Assembly (NCBI RefSeq): GCF_002994745.2
Contig: NC_037089.1
Location: forward strand, 77,834,347 to 77,898,346
Reading direction: 5' to 3'
DNA: 64,000 nt
DNA from: Rosa chinensis
Lineage: Eukaryota; Streptophyta; Magnoliopsida; Rosales; Rosaceae
Shown: positions 12,086-24,119 of the stretch, one piece after another
How the letters are laid out: every line of letters starts with the position of its first letter
Numbering within the stretch: the first letter of the stretch is position 1
Program-made: the position numbers and the translations under genes
The notes under the pieces: generated by a model
What the model was told of the DNA's origin: nothing
Databases searched by the model: none
Seen by the model: only the letters and a program-made list of their open reading frames with translations

Positions 12086-13354
12086 ATGTTAAAATCAATG
12101 CTTGGTTGCTGCAAGGTGTACATATCTGAAAGCAGAAATAGGCTTGCACTGGAGTCAATTGAGCGAGCTGCTAAGCGATTCTCGGAAGCACCCATTGTCA
12201 ATAAGTTTGAAGATGAAACTTACAACAGAGTTGGCTACACTCTTGTCTCTAAGCTGGCTCAAAAGCCATCTGGGAACCCTTGTCCCTTGAGGATGGCTGT
12301 CCTTGCCATGGTTAAGGCTGCTTTTGAAACCATTGACCTTGAGTCGCACTGTGGAAGTCATCCCCGGCTTGGAGTTGTGGATCATATATGCTTTCACCCC
12401 CTTCTTGGTGCTTCGTTGGAACAGATGGCTGGTGTTGCAAACTCCTTAGCGGCAGATGTTGGCTCTAGTCTTCAAGGTTTGATTCTCCACGTTAGACTGT
12501 AAATGGGTTCAAAGTTGCGAACATATATATGCTTTTGGAGATGATTATCTAGACAATTGAACAATCAGCTGGTGAAATGGGAGATTATAAACTTGTAGTA
12601 TCATAATACTGTCATGTGACTAAATTATAGTGGCAGATTTAACCTAGTCTCTAAAGTTTTGCCCCTTGAAAGTGAAACCACACTAGATTGTATACAGCGG
12701 TACAACATTGAACTAAAATGGTTAGATTTAGATTGTTGGTGCTTTGTTAAATCAAGTGATATTGAGCAACAGTCAAATTCAAATGATAAGCATATGGTTT
12801 ATATGTTCTATGAATTGCTAAATATGCAAATGTAGCCTGCTGCAGTTCCTACATTTCTATATGGAGCTGCCCATGAAGAGAGGAGGGCACTTGATTCAAT
12901 TAGAAGAGAGCTCGGTTACTTCAAGCCAAACTCTAGTGGAGAACAGTGGGTTGGGGGTCCAAAATCGGAATACTTGGCACTGAAGCCAGACAAAGGTCCC
13001 CCTAAAGTGACTCAAGAGAAAGGTGTCATTGTGATTGGAGCAACCCGGTGGGTGGATAATTATAATGTCCCTGTCCACTCTACTGATATTGCTGCCGTTC
13101 GTAGAATTTCGAAACGTGTGAGTGGCAGAGGAGGTGGACTTCCTTCAGTCCAAGCAATGGCCCTTGCGCATGGTGAATCTGTCACGGAGGTAGCTTGCAA
13201 TTTGTTGGAACCACAGGAAGTGGGAGGAGATAGGGTTCAGCTTGAAGTTGAGAGGCTTGCAAAAGAAGAAGGTTTGACAGTGGGGAAGGGCTACTTCACT
13301 GATCTTTCTCAAGAAAAATTAATCGAAAGGTATTTGCAATCAGTTTCTGCCTGA
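12086..13354 (+). CDS. Formimidoyltransferase-like protein (FTCD N-domain), copy 1
   Basis: Two exons, 12086-12476 and 12846-13354, joined in phase (the codon splits to Val before PTFLYGAAH), give 299 aa. The start MLKSMLGCCKVYISESRN is the usual start of this plant subgroup. An acceptor-like CAG at 12054-12056 is open into the ATG, so a further upstream exon is possible. The protein matches the formiminotransferase domain: IVNKFED near residue 37, HPRLGVVDHI near 91 (containing the conserved His of the FTCD active-site region), GATRWVDNYNVP, SGRGGGLPSVQAMALAHG and KGYFTDLS near the C-terminus. Animal FTCD moves a formimino group to tetrahydrofolate and is fused to a cyclodeaminase. Plant members lack that domain, and their substrate is not settled. 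Copy 2 lies 3.7 kb downstream. Confidence 0.9.
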
Positions 13355-14301
13355 GCAGAAATGAAATAACAACTTGGGCTACTTCAGTCATACAGATTCT
13401 TTAGTTGCTTGCAGTCAGTTTCCAGTATGTGAGCAGAAATGAAACAAGAACTTGGGATAGTTCACTGTCATAGAGATTCACAAGTTATCGACTTGCATCT
13501 TATATGAACAGAATTGAAATGTGAAGATTCAAATTGAGCAAATAGGTATCTTTACAAGGCTGTGGATCTACATATAGTTAGTTTATTACTGATGTCTCAT
13601 CTTTGATACTTTAAGCTCAAAGAGAAGAATGCCTTATGTGAGTTCTGTCATATTGAGGCTGATTTACATGTATGCAGTTTTGCCTGTCAAAGTTTTTGTC
13701 ACAATGTAAACTTCAAGGTATCTCTTTCGAGAATGTGTTGGATTTCCCAAAATGAAGCTAATGTATTGGATCATCACCCACAATAGTGATGAGATTTCTG
13801 AACTTGTAATGTATGAGTGTATGGCTGAAGTTTCTCCATCTGTCTCTGTCAAGTCATTGTCCAAACATGTCCTTATATAACATTCATCTTTGCCCTTGCT
13901 GTTGGAATAAATATAATTTTGTGCTTAATCTTACATTTTTATATTACTTGAATTATGGGAGATCGATTTCATGTACCTCACCAGACAAGCTTGGCAAATT
14001 CTTATCCAGACTTAATACTATTAGGCAGGAGATGATACCGCATGAATGTTAGTTGAAAATGTGTCAAAAGAGTTGTTGGTTCATTTAGTTTTGTTGCTAT
14101 AAACTATGCTGAAAAAACTCTTGGCTTTTGTAAAGGTTCCAAAATGAAATGGCATTCATGTCATCATGTCCAAGTCTATAAACCATGAACAATTGTTAGT
14201 TTATAATGTTTGACTTCTTTATTTTTATTTTTCACTTTGAGAATAAATAAATAACTTGATATTTGATATTATAAATTACTAATTAAAGTCTAGGTAACAC
14301 T
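13355..14301. other. Intergenic, no gene seen
   Basis: This is the 3' flank of copy 1 and AT-rich spacer up to the start of a GC-rich retroposon. No coding or RNA feature was recognised. Confidence 0.5.
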
Positions 14302-16241
14302 GGGCAGCCGTGTTGATAGCGACTTGGATCGGAGGCAGTGTAGATTCTGAATCGATGGTGGTGAGGATTGTGAGGCGTTGGATCGAGGCAGTGCAGTTTC
14401 GTGGCGGCGTGGAGCGTGAAGATCTAGGTCATGGCGTGGCTCGTCGCGGCACGGGCTAGGCGGAGCGGGTCGGTGATGCTGCTGCAGCTGGCACGTACGA
14501 CATGGCTTCTGGCAGATGGTTGTGGGCCTGGACCGAGCTTGCTTGATGAGCTCTGGGTGGAACTCTTCCTTCAGAGGCTCTTGGGCTCAGTAAATTGGGC
14601 TGGAGTTGGTGTGGACTCTCTTTGTGGGTTCGCATTGATCTGGTCGCTGTTGTTTTAGTTTAGTCTTTTGATTACAATAATTCCCTACTTTGTTAGTGTT
14701 GCCTCTGAAAATCACCTCGGCCAAGATAGCCGAGAGATCAAGGAACAAACGTCCTTCTCAATAAAGATATTGTAGAGCATGCCAGCACACGGCCAGAAGG
14801 CCAAGTGTGCAATTGTAGATGTAGTACTGACTTATCAAGCAATTGTTGGCCGAGGAAGGAACTGATTCTCGGCCGATAGTTCGCTGCCTTTGGATCAAGG
14901 ACTTGATGGCTGAAGGTCGGATGAATTGGGTGTGGTTGTGAAAGTATGAGTGAATATGAATTGTCTGGTCACAGGACTTAGGTCAATTGGATCCAAGTAA
15001 TAACAAGTAACTGTAAAGGTGAACTAGTAACGAATGTAATTCTCAAGATTGATAGCTACTATGCGACTACGAACAGTAAATAACATGATCAAACAAATAA
15101 AGCATAAAGACAATAAGGAGCAAATAAAAGATAATAATAAAACTGAAATCTTGAACGGCTGAAAATTATAAACTATTGTTTGAAAGGAAACAAAAAGAAC
15201 AATTCAAAATCGATACTAGGCTACAAGGAAAGTAAAGTAACTGGAATTGTAACTAGCAGAGCAAACTAACTAGGGAAACAGACAGAACTTCTACCTAAGC
15301 AAAAGGTAATACGAAAACCATAAAAGCTTGATGGCTTGAGTTTCTGAAGTTGTGTGTGTCTTCTGCCGATACTTCTATTTATATTGGCTGCTATGTGACT
15401 TGAATTGATCTCTTGGCTCTTTGAAGCTGAGTGGAATTCGGCTTCCTCTTGGCTCAGTGACTCTATCTTGCCTCGGCTCCAATACTTATCGTCGGCTAAC
15501 TTGACGCTGAATTCCGTCTTGATCGGCCTTGATGATCACCATCAACGGCTGAGATTAATCTTGAAGTGGTCCATCTTGGATTGAACTCTCCTTAACGGCT
15601 AACGTGAACTTCGATCCAATTGAATAATAACTTGAACAAATTTCATCTTTATCACTTTTCAACTTCTCTGTCTATCGACTGCTTCCTTTCCAAGTTGAGT
15701 TCGAGTTGGAAACTGACTCATGTGATTTGGACAAATGGCCGATGGGCTTCTAGACAATAAACCTCTTTTCAAATTGATGACTACGGGTCGGCTGATAACC
15801 AAAGGCCTAGCTTTATCTGACTCATTTTGGACCAAATGAACTGTCCGATTACTCATCGGCCGACATGTTTAGTCATCGGCCCATTCGTTTCTTGAGCGGC
15901 TTATTAAAATTTGAAGTTACTCAATGACTATCTGCACATTAGCTATGTCCGAGTGGCCATGCAAATATGGGTACAAACAATTAGGGAGCTATGCTTCTAG
16001 TTTTTTAGTGAGCGTCATCGAGTCTAGTTTACTCTGTCTATTTACTATTTAGTAGTTTATAGTCTATAGGCTCCCTTTATGAGCATGGAACCGTCAAATT
16101 ATTGGACTTAATCTATGTATCATTGTGCTACTACCACAAACTCTTTATCTACCTCTTGACGGTAGAAGAAGAATATGTAATGGCCATTTCTGGCTTGAGT
16201 CATCAATATATCGATATGGTATTCATTCAAAAAAAAAAAAA
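14302..16241 (+). mobile_element. Poly-A retroposon (LINE/SINE-like), interrupted by a solo LTR
   Basis: Composition changes sharply to GC-rich at about 14302 inside AT-rich spacer, and the segment ends in a 13-base A run at 16229-16241 just after GGTATTCATTC, a common form of plant non-LTR 3' ends. There is no intact reverse transcriptase. A TSD could not be fixed (AATTAAAGTCT near 14280 resembles AATTAAAAGTCT near 16257). The interior is split by the LTR-like segment 14697-15979. The short ORF at 14431-14658 lies in this element and is not treated as a gene. Confidence 0.5.
14697..15979 (-). mobile_element. Solo LTR, minus orientation
   Basis: The 1283-bp segment begins TGTTGCCTCTG and ends GTACAAACA, so its ends are TGTT...AACA. 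Flanks are GTTAG (14692-14696) and ATTAG (15980-15984), which match at four of five bases. On the minus strand there is a TATA-like TATAAATAG at about 15371-15384, as expected inside an LTR promoter. There is no coding region, primer site or second LTR nearby. CGGC/GCCG motifs recur through it. Assignment to a superfamily would need a library match. Confidence 0.6.
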
Positions 16242-17024
16242 GTAATATGTTGAAAAATTAAAAGTCTTACCATGATATCAATGACTAAAATAATTTCATT
16301 CAACACTGAGTATCAATACATCAAGATCAATGTAGAACGTTTAACAAAACTCTACCACTATTAGGTCATGTTTGATGATACATTAGTGTGTTATAGATTT
16401 TGTCCAATTTGATTCTGCGGGCTATCTCTCTTCATTTTATTTCATTATCTTGTGATTCTGGTGGTGTTCCCCTGTCATTTTGTTGAATTAAAGGAGAAAA
16501 GTCCTTCTAAAGAAGAAGGATATAGATAGTGCCTTACATATTAGGTACAATTTCTTGGTTGCTTCTCAATTTCTCATGGCTAAAAGAAGCCAATAGTTTA
16601 TTGTAGACACCTGCATGGAAATTGGAATGACCAACACAGCTTGCTAGGTGTTGATCAGCTAGAGTGCCAAGATAAAATCATGTTTTTCACACTGAATTTT
16701 TTTATTTATTCAGTCATACTAATGGTTCTGATTGAATAAGCAGCACTGTGAGCATGCTCTTCATATTGACCAAGGGCACCATGTGTTTTGTGCTGTTTCC
16801 TTGATGTTAAATAATGAGCAGGACTTGTCAAACTGTGGGGTCAATCCCTTATACGGATGCCGCATCAATGCTGACTCATAAAATTGAAAGCCTCAACTTC
16901 TCAGACCAGAATAAGAAAGCCCCCTCTCCTTGATAGCTCAATTGGTTATATCGCCTTCTCTGTCAGTTCCCCAGAATTAAACAACCAACTTTTAGTAGCA
17001 AAGATTCAACCTTGGAGAGAAGAA
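16242..17024. other. Intergenic and 5' region of FTCD-like copy 2
   Basis: AT-rich sequence without coding signal. Its last few hundred bases presumably carry the promoter and 5' leader of the gene starting at 17025. No specific motif is claimed. Confidence 0.4.
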
Positions 17025-18771
17025 ATGGATTACAACACTGCTTGCAAGGTAAGAACTTGTTCAAGTTTCTAATTCTGAAGTGTGCTCAAATTGAAAGAAT
17101 GATCATCTGACTTCATGCTTCTTTTTATATCTCTTTGGCTGTCCACATATTTCTTGTTTTGTAAACTTTTTTTTGATAAGCTTGTTTTTGTAAACTTTCA
17201 CAAACCCAGTTCAGCTGCAGAATTTTCCGTAACTCATCCTTGAAAATCAGTAGAACTTGAATACAATGCAGCAGTTCTTTCTGATCATTAAAACTCTCTT
17301 CACAGAACAACTTAGTAGGTTCCTAAGTTAATTATCAATGTTCTTCAAACAAATTAGAAATGAAACTTATGAACTGCTAATCAAGCAATGGGTTCTATCT
17401 GGTGCTCTAATTTGGAGAAGATCGATCAAAGATGGTGAATGATATATAGACCATACACGTCATTTGACTAGTGGAAGCTTTATCACATGTGATGTGATTC
17501 ACATGAAGAAAATCCGTATATTTAATATTATGATAACTTTAATACAACCCAGTTATTAAGTTAGATAATCTAGTTATTAGTCTATTCCAGTACCTAATCT
17601 GTGTGGCTATATTCTATGTGCATTTTCCTTTTCTGTATCACCACAACATGTTAATGAAATAATGTTGTTCTTGGCACAAGGACAAGAAGAAGAAAACCAT
17701 CGACCAGTCCATGCTGCTCTGCTGCAAGCTCTTCATATCTGAATCGCGTAACCTCGCTGTGCTCGACGCCATTGAACGTGCTGCTAGGCTTGACCCGGAG
17801 TCTGTCATTGTTAACAAATTTGAGGACCGAGCTTACAATAGGGTCCGGTATACTATTGTGTCATATGTTCTGCATGACAGCACAGGAAGTGCTATATACA
17901 GCCCCTTGCATCAAACTGTACTAGCCATGGCTGAGGCAGCGTTCGGGGCCATTAACCTCGAGCAGCATTCAGGGGCTCACCCTCGCTTAGGGGTTGTCGA
18001 TGACATTGTGTTCCACCCTTTGGCAAGAGCATCTCTAGATGAAGCAGCTTGGCTTGCTAAGGCTGTGGCAGTGGACATTGGCAATAAATTCCAAGGTTGG
18101 TCCTAACTCCTAATCTAATCTCTTTAAATCTAATTTTTATGGTACACAAGCATTCATCTAAGTCAAGGAAATGAAACCCTCACTGATTATTATGCTAGTT
18201 CTTTGATAGTTTGTAACGTTTTCTAATTTTCTGGGTTATTTGATGCACTGCAGTTCCAGTATATCTATATGCTGCAGCACACCCTACAGGCAAGGCTCTT
18301 GACACCATTAGGCGTGAGCTTGGCTACTACAGGCCAAATTTCATGGGCAACCAATGGGCAGGATGGACCATGCCCGGAGTGCTCCAAGAAAAACCCGATG
18401 AAGGCCCGACAACTGTATCTCCTACTCGTGGCATTGCAATGATCGGGGCACGCCCATGGGTTGCCTTGTACAACATACCAATATTGTCCACCGATGTTGC
18501 AGCCACTCGAAGGATTGCAAGAATGGTGAGTGCTCGAGGGGGAGGTCTCCCAACTGTGCAAACACTGGGTCTGGTTCATGGTGAGGACTCCACAGAGATA
18601 GCTTGTATGCTCTTAGAGCCCAACCAGATTGGAGCGGAGAGAGTCCAGAACCGGGTTGAGATGCTAGCAGCAGAAGAAGGGTTGTACGTAGAGAAGGGTT
18701 ACTTCACTGATCACTCACCAGATATGGTAATTGAAAAGTACATGAAACTAATATCTGCAGACAGAAACTAA
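17025..18771 (+). CDS. Formimidoyltransferase-like protein (FTCD N-domain), copy 2
   Basis: Three exons: 17025-17048 (a 24-nt micro-exon encoding MDYNTACK), 17681-18095 and 18254-18771, all phase-consistent, giving 318 aa. Conserved blocks parallel copy 1: LLCCKLFISESRN, IVNKFEDRAYNRVRY, HPRLGVVDDIVFHPL (residue about 105), VPVYLYAAAH, GARPWVALYNIP, SARGGGLPTVQTLGLVHG and GYFTDHSPD. The family fold is the two-subdomain formiminotransferase domain that binds folate in animal FTCD. No cyclodeaminase domain is present. Copy 1 starts differently and lacks an obvious equivalent of the micro-exon, and the copies are clearly diverged, so the duplication is old. Its 3' end faces that of the GT14 gene with only 179 bp between the stop codons. 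Which formimino donor or folate substrate it uses is unknown. Confidence 0.92.
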
Positions 18772-18950
18772 ACAAAAAAAAAAACTTCCTGAGAACTATA
18801 AGAGGTGAAGAACGATGTTGTCAAGTAGACCTGTGAAGTGTGAGGTTGCATATTCTGTTAATATAATCTAAAACAAAATTCGCCATTTTACATCCGCCTT
18901 TTGATCTATTGATACAGTAATGTACACTGATTTTCCAATTCTGACTTGTG

Positions 18951-21447
18951 TCATGAACATTGCTTTTTCCTAAAGTCTTCAGACAACAATGTCTGAAGCA
19001 ACACTTGAAACCTCTCAGCACCAAGACCTGGCCTAAAAATTGAATCATTACCACGTATAGAACACGGGTCAGCCCCGCCTCCTGAGCTACCTATACACCA
19101 TGCTCCGGGAGAAAACCGGCTTGTTCGACCTAGAAGTTCTTTATCTATTTTATCCAAGACTGGGTCATTCTTTGCAAATTTTCGTGCAAAGGGAGCATTG
19201 CTCTTTACCATTTTATCAAAGTCCTTCATTGACAATGAGACTGGATGCTGCTTCGGAGGGCTGTCCCAAGCAATGTAGTGGAGATCATGGCTTATCGCAG
19301 TGTGGCGATATTCCTCATTGTTACAAATCACAGTATGGAAATAGCCTTCTGGAGAAGAAACAAAATTCGTGTAGTACATAAGGATCGTACGAGGGAGGTT
19401 ATCCCATCCCCATATACAGTACTCAACGAAGGGCCGCGTTAGCATTACCCATGCTGAACCTGCGCAGAAAGCAAAATAAATAAGCAGGTGTTGAGATTAG
19501 GAAGTACTGAAAATTATATTTGAAATGCAACCTTATAAAGCAATAAGAATACACGACCAATTACCAAGGATCTCATGTGCTGGATGAAGTGTGTATATAC
19601 AGTTTTATTATTACCTGTGAACAACTTGAATGATGTAGGAAGTGAACGACGCTGAGTGGTCCATGCAAGATCAGATTTTTTTGATAAATACAGGCCTGGA
19701 TCAATTATGATTGGTTTTGCTCTTTGATTCCTGCATAAGAGGTAATAGCGTATACATGATGATATATTGGTAAACTAGAAAAACAGAAGAATTACTTGTC
19801 AGGCTTATGGCACTTACAGTTTCCAACCAGTAATCTGCATATTTTCGATGAAGTTGATATCCCTAGACAAATTAGAGAAGGAATGAAGCAAATCTGCACA
19901 ATGAGGAAAAATATCAGGCAACATCTATAAATGATTTAGAAAAACAATAAATATTCAAATATTGGTTATATCAGACAGGCAGAAACCTACAATCAACAGG
20001 ATTCTGCTAATAGCATCATAACCATGGCACAAGACTGATGTGAAACAAAAAGACAACAGAAAAAACTCCAACCGACAAGAGCAAAATTCATGACACAGGC
20101 AAATCTACGCCAGTATCACCAGGCAAATCATGAAGATTTTCCACTTTGAGTGCAAAAGAGAGCATTACAATATTTAATTAGATCAAAATTACACCAGACG
20201 TAGAACTAGAAAAATATGATTTTGAATGTTTTTAATCAACTAAAGCAAGTTCCACTTCATCTATATACTTCTGGCCTGTATGGCAATATATCCTTTATTC
20301 AACTAATTTCCCCAAAATTATTCAACTAATCTACCTAAAATTTCTGCATGACATTCTCAACAATTAACCCATTTAACCATATCCTTTCACCGAGGAATCT
20401 GAGAACATTCTACACAACATAACTACCTCCTGCTACCACACTAAAATGGATGAAATAGGTTTCCTTTAAAGTCTCCAACCCCACAATCTATTGAGAAAAT
20501 CCATCCTAATTAGATCTAACATAATGGACATCACAGAGCTACACAAATCATATGGCAATCAGTTTTACTTCAAACTTCAGGGAAAAAATGGCCGTGCATT
20601 CTCACAAAGTCCTTATAATGTCGAATGTGCGAAGCACTATAATCAGGCCATATGAAGAGAAAGAAAATCAAGCACAAGCATACTACTGCTGCCTAATGTG
20701 CAAAATATGTATGCAATCTCTCTAACAAACTAAAGACGGCAAATTATCATGCAAGCATAGTAGCAATAAATAAGATAGCATCCATGATAATTAATAAAAG
20801 TACCAATGAGCAATGGGGAGCAAGGTCTGGTACTTACCATCTTGTGTCATGAGAGGATAATCAGACGCACTGAGGTTTATAAACCAATCCCACTCTGAGC
20901 TCTCCTTTAACAAAATGGAAATCGCTTGCAGGGTACAAGCAATCATAGTAGGGCCCTTATACGTCACCAAATTGGATTGAGCCATAACACGCACATTCTC
21001 CACTTCACTAAATGTAGGATCAGCCTTAACCAAACTTGCAAGTTCCAATCTTTCTCGAGGAGGAGCCTCGAGATCCAAATGCAGAACATATTGATTTCTT
21101 GGATGATATACAGCACTCAAAGTCCTCATCATTCTATGACTATCCCCCTTTGTACCTGATATAAGATACGCCAATCTAGGTGCTCCTGTTCTCGAACGTC
21201 TATTCTGTTCCAATGATCTTTTCAAATCAGACTCAACAAAATACCCCCCACTTGAGTCATCAGATTTCGAAAAGGAAACAATGTCGGTTGGCAACTGTTC
21301 TTTACTATGCGGCAAAGTAAACAGCCCAGAAATGACCGAGAAAAAGAGAGTAATGAATATGACAAAGCTAGCAACGAATGGAAGGACCCAAACCCTATCA
21401 CCAAAAACCCTTCCAGAATGGTGATTCACATACTTCCTCATACTCAT
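18951..21447 (-). CDS. GT14 beta-glucuronosyltransferase (GlcAT14-like)
   Basis: Four exons on the minus strand (20838-21447, 19818-19893, 19615-19730, 18951-19459), all in phase, give 436 aa. The N-terminus is a type II Golgi anchor: basic MSMRKYVNHH, then a hydrophobic segment at about residues 19-43. The catalytic region is the Core-2/I-branching (Branch) domain: RLAYLISGTKGD near 91, VLHLDLEAP, DWFINLSASDYPLMTQDD near 187, RPFVEYCIWGWDNLPR, and YFHTVICNNEEYRHT with HDLHYIAWDSPPKQHP. Arabidopsis GlcAT14A-C add glucuronic acid to type II arabinogalactan of AGPs, and this gene most likely does the same. The 5' region to about 22250 is AT-rich and may hold a leader intron; I did not model it. 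Confidence 0.92.
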
Positions 21448-22603
21448 TTAGTGATTCCTTAACCAACTGATATCTGGTTTAGAAACCCAAAACCTCAAAC
21501 AATGTATCTATCACCTCATAAACCCAGAAAGGCTGATTACCAAAGCAAAACCCACCAATATTCTGAAGATTACAGAGCTAAAGAGGGGCAGAAACGCCTT
21601 CTCAATAAGTAAACCGATAACATCAAAGCAGGGTCTTTGTAATTTTCAGTACTAAAAAGATGGGTATCATCAAGCAAATTGCATAAATTTCAAAACTTTG
21701 AATATCAAAAGCTAGGACGGCTATATAGGCATGTGTTGGTTGAAAATGAACAAGCCCAGATGAAGAATGAGTGAAAGTACCTTTCAAGCAATGGAACTTA
21801 TGTAACGTCTAAACGAGTTCAAACACCTAGGAGTTAGATTTCTCTTTCGTCAAAGGCCCATTAATGGAAAGCCAGTCTCTTTCCCCAGCCTAACCCAGAT
21901 CTAACTGATACCCAAAACTTAAATAGAAGCAATAAAAGCAAACAACTTGGTACTGTTTAAAGTCTGATAGAAGTTTCAACTGAACCAAGTTTGGCATAAA
22001 CCGAGTTTAAGATGACCTGGAGAGATGGAAACAGATGAGAAGTGCTTACATGGACAGAAAGAGGGATCCAAATAAGATTCAGAAGCAAGAGAAAGCTCAG
22101 TGCTTGAGTCCTACAAAGTGGGTAGCTTTTGGTAATGGCGATCAGAAAGAAGAGAAACTGGGGAGAGAGGAGGTTTTCTTTGTTTGGGAAAGAATAATCA
22201 GCTTTGCTTTGATTGACGGCAAAAACGAAGATTAATACACAGATTAATTGATTGCTGTTGAGTAAACTACAGTTTACTAGATGTTGATGACATTTATTAG
22301 CATAAAAAAAAACCAATAAAAATGCTCAAAAAAGGAAACTGTGGTGCCAGAGTTATGACCCACCTAATTGAATAGAATGAAAAAATAGGTTGAGGTTGTG
22401 ATTAGAGATTACTTTAGTCCTTCAACAGAAATTATGTGAAAAAACATCATTAAGTTTGAAAATTAAAAAATATGGACTCCGTCTTTGTTTTTTTAGTGGA
22501 AAATGTCATTAGTACAATAATTACTCACTTCTAATTTCTAAATAGCCATAAAAAAGAGTCATCACTCAAAACGTACTTCTAGTACACATATCTGTTGAGA
22601 TTA

Positions 22604-24085
22604 GAGCATCTTTAGCGATGTTAATTATTATTTAGTTAAATTTTAGTCAAAATAGCTAAAAAATTATTTTAGGTAGCCACTTTAAAAAGTTTATTCTCAT
22701 GGCTCTGACTCTCCCTCGAGAGAAATAACGTCGAGCGGCGAGTGGCGGCGACAAACCTTCTCGCTTGCTTCTCTCTTCTTATGGCAGCGGCGATAAATCT
22801 CTTCGTCTCCCTCTATCTTCGATTTGGGGAGGCGATTTAGCTGATGTTGGTGGGATTGGGATTGGAATCGTGATGGTTCAGATCTGGTTTGGCAGTCTTG
22901 TTGATAGTGATGATGGATCTGCTCTTGATCCGTCGATTGATGATGGTGGTAGCGACTGACGCGGTGGCCAGATTGCCTATGTTGGAGGTGGTAAGGCTTG
23001 GTGGCGGGGCTGTGTGCCTCCGAATGACGAATCTAGGCGAGCTGATCGTTTCGTTCTCTGCTCCATCTTCTCGTTGTATTCAGACGATGGTGGAGGTGCA
23101 GGGGGTTGCTTCTGGTTCATGACAGCGGAGTATCTGGTCTTCAATGGTGGAAGTGGTACTTCGTCTGGAAGCGGCGGCGGTTTCTGGTTGGAGCCTGATC
23201 CTCTTGGGGTTGTGACCCACGGCGGTGGCGGCGTCAGCTTGCACGGCTGTGATGGAGTGATTGAGGTGCCCTTAGCAATTTCGCCCTACTGGGCCAGCTG
23301 GGATGACGGCGACGGCAAAATTGTTAGGGAGGCTAGGGTTTCTCCTAAACTGGCTTGCTGGGCTCTAGGGTTTACCCAACTTGGGCCTTGGAGGTGGTTA
23401 ATTTTGACAGGGTTGTGGGCCCATTTTGGGTCTCCTAATGCAGAGGATAATGTGGAAGGTGGTCTGCCACCTTCTACTACTATCTTAATTTAATTTCGTT
23501 TTAGGTCGCAAAAATCAGTGCCTTAGTTGTTATTTATGCTTGGAGGATGGTATGTCATCTTCTGCTTCCAGGTTTCTGGTTTTTGTCAGAATAATGGTGA
23601 GTAGACTTCCTAAAAGGTGGGTGTACTCGGGATTTTTTGGGATTTTATTCTTCTAGAATAGGGTGTCATGAGGTTTTAAGGAACGATTGCTTTTTGTCGA
23701 CCCCATAGGGGTATTTCGTTTTTGTACTGCTTGCTGAATCTAATAAAATGGCTGACCTATTTCTTTCAAAAAAAAAAAAGCTAGCCACTTTAGAAATACG
23801 TATGCATAAATGCTCTCTATTTTAGTTAGTTTTGAATTTATATTATTTTTTAAATAAAGATTAAATAGTTTAAATATATTTATATATTATAAAAAAATAA
23901 CTCAATATAAATGTTTTAAATTATAGAGAGTTTCATCTCGCTCTCTATATTTAAGAGCGAGATAGATAAAAGTTATAATAGAGAGCCATTTAGGAGTCTG
24001 GTGCAGCAGCTACAATATATAAAAACTTAAACATGCTCTCTAAAATAACTAAGGAGCAAAAATAGCGAGTCTGCTAAAAATGCTC
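22604..24085. mobile_element. PIF/Harbinger-type MITE, TTA TSD, split by a retroposon
   Basis: Termini are GAGCATCTTTAGC and the inverse of GAGCATTTTTAGC, flanked by TTA on both sides (22601-22603 and 24086-24088). A 3-bp TTA/TAA TSD with GAGCAT ends is typical of Tourist-like MITEs. Removing the retroposon and one TSD copy leaves about 374 bp, a normal MITE length. There is no coding capacity. Confidence 0.8.
22685..23781 (+). mobile_element. Poly-A retroposon (LINE/SINE-like) inside MITE, 11-bp TSD
   Basis: The 11-bp direct repeat TAGCCACTTTA (22674-22684 and 23782-23792) flanks a 1.1-kb GC-rich segment ending in an A-run (23769-23779) after AATAAAATGGCTGACC. Target-site duplication with a poly-A end is the mark of target-primed reverse transcription. 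Open frames at 22765-23493 are overlapping and give no recognised reverse transcriptase, so this is a non-autonomous or 5'-truncated copy. Its GC-rich style resembles the retroposon at 14302-16241. Confidence 0.8.
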
Positions 24086-24119
24086 TTAAGACAGTAACAA
24101 ATATGCAAACCTAGAAACT

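Noticed and set aside
14431..14658. 75-aa frame
   Set aside because: GC-rich retroposon sequence; no domain or partner exon.
22765..23493. Overlapping frames of 64-159 aa
   Set aside because: They lie inside a poly-A retroposon with no recognised domain.
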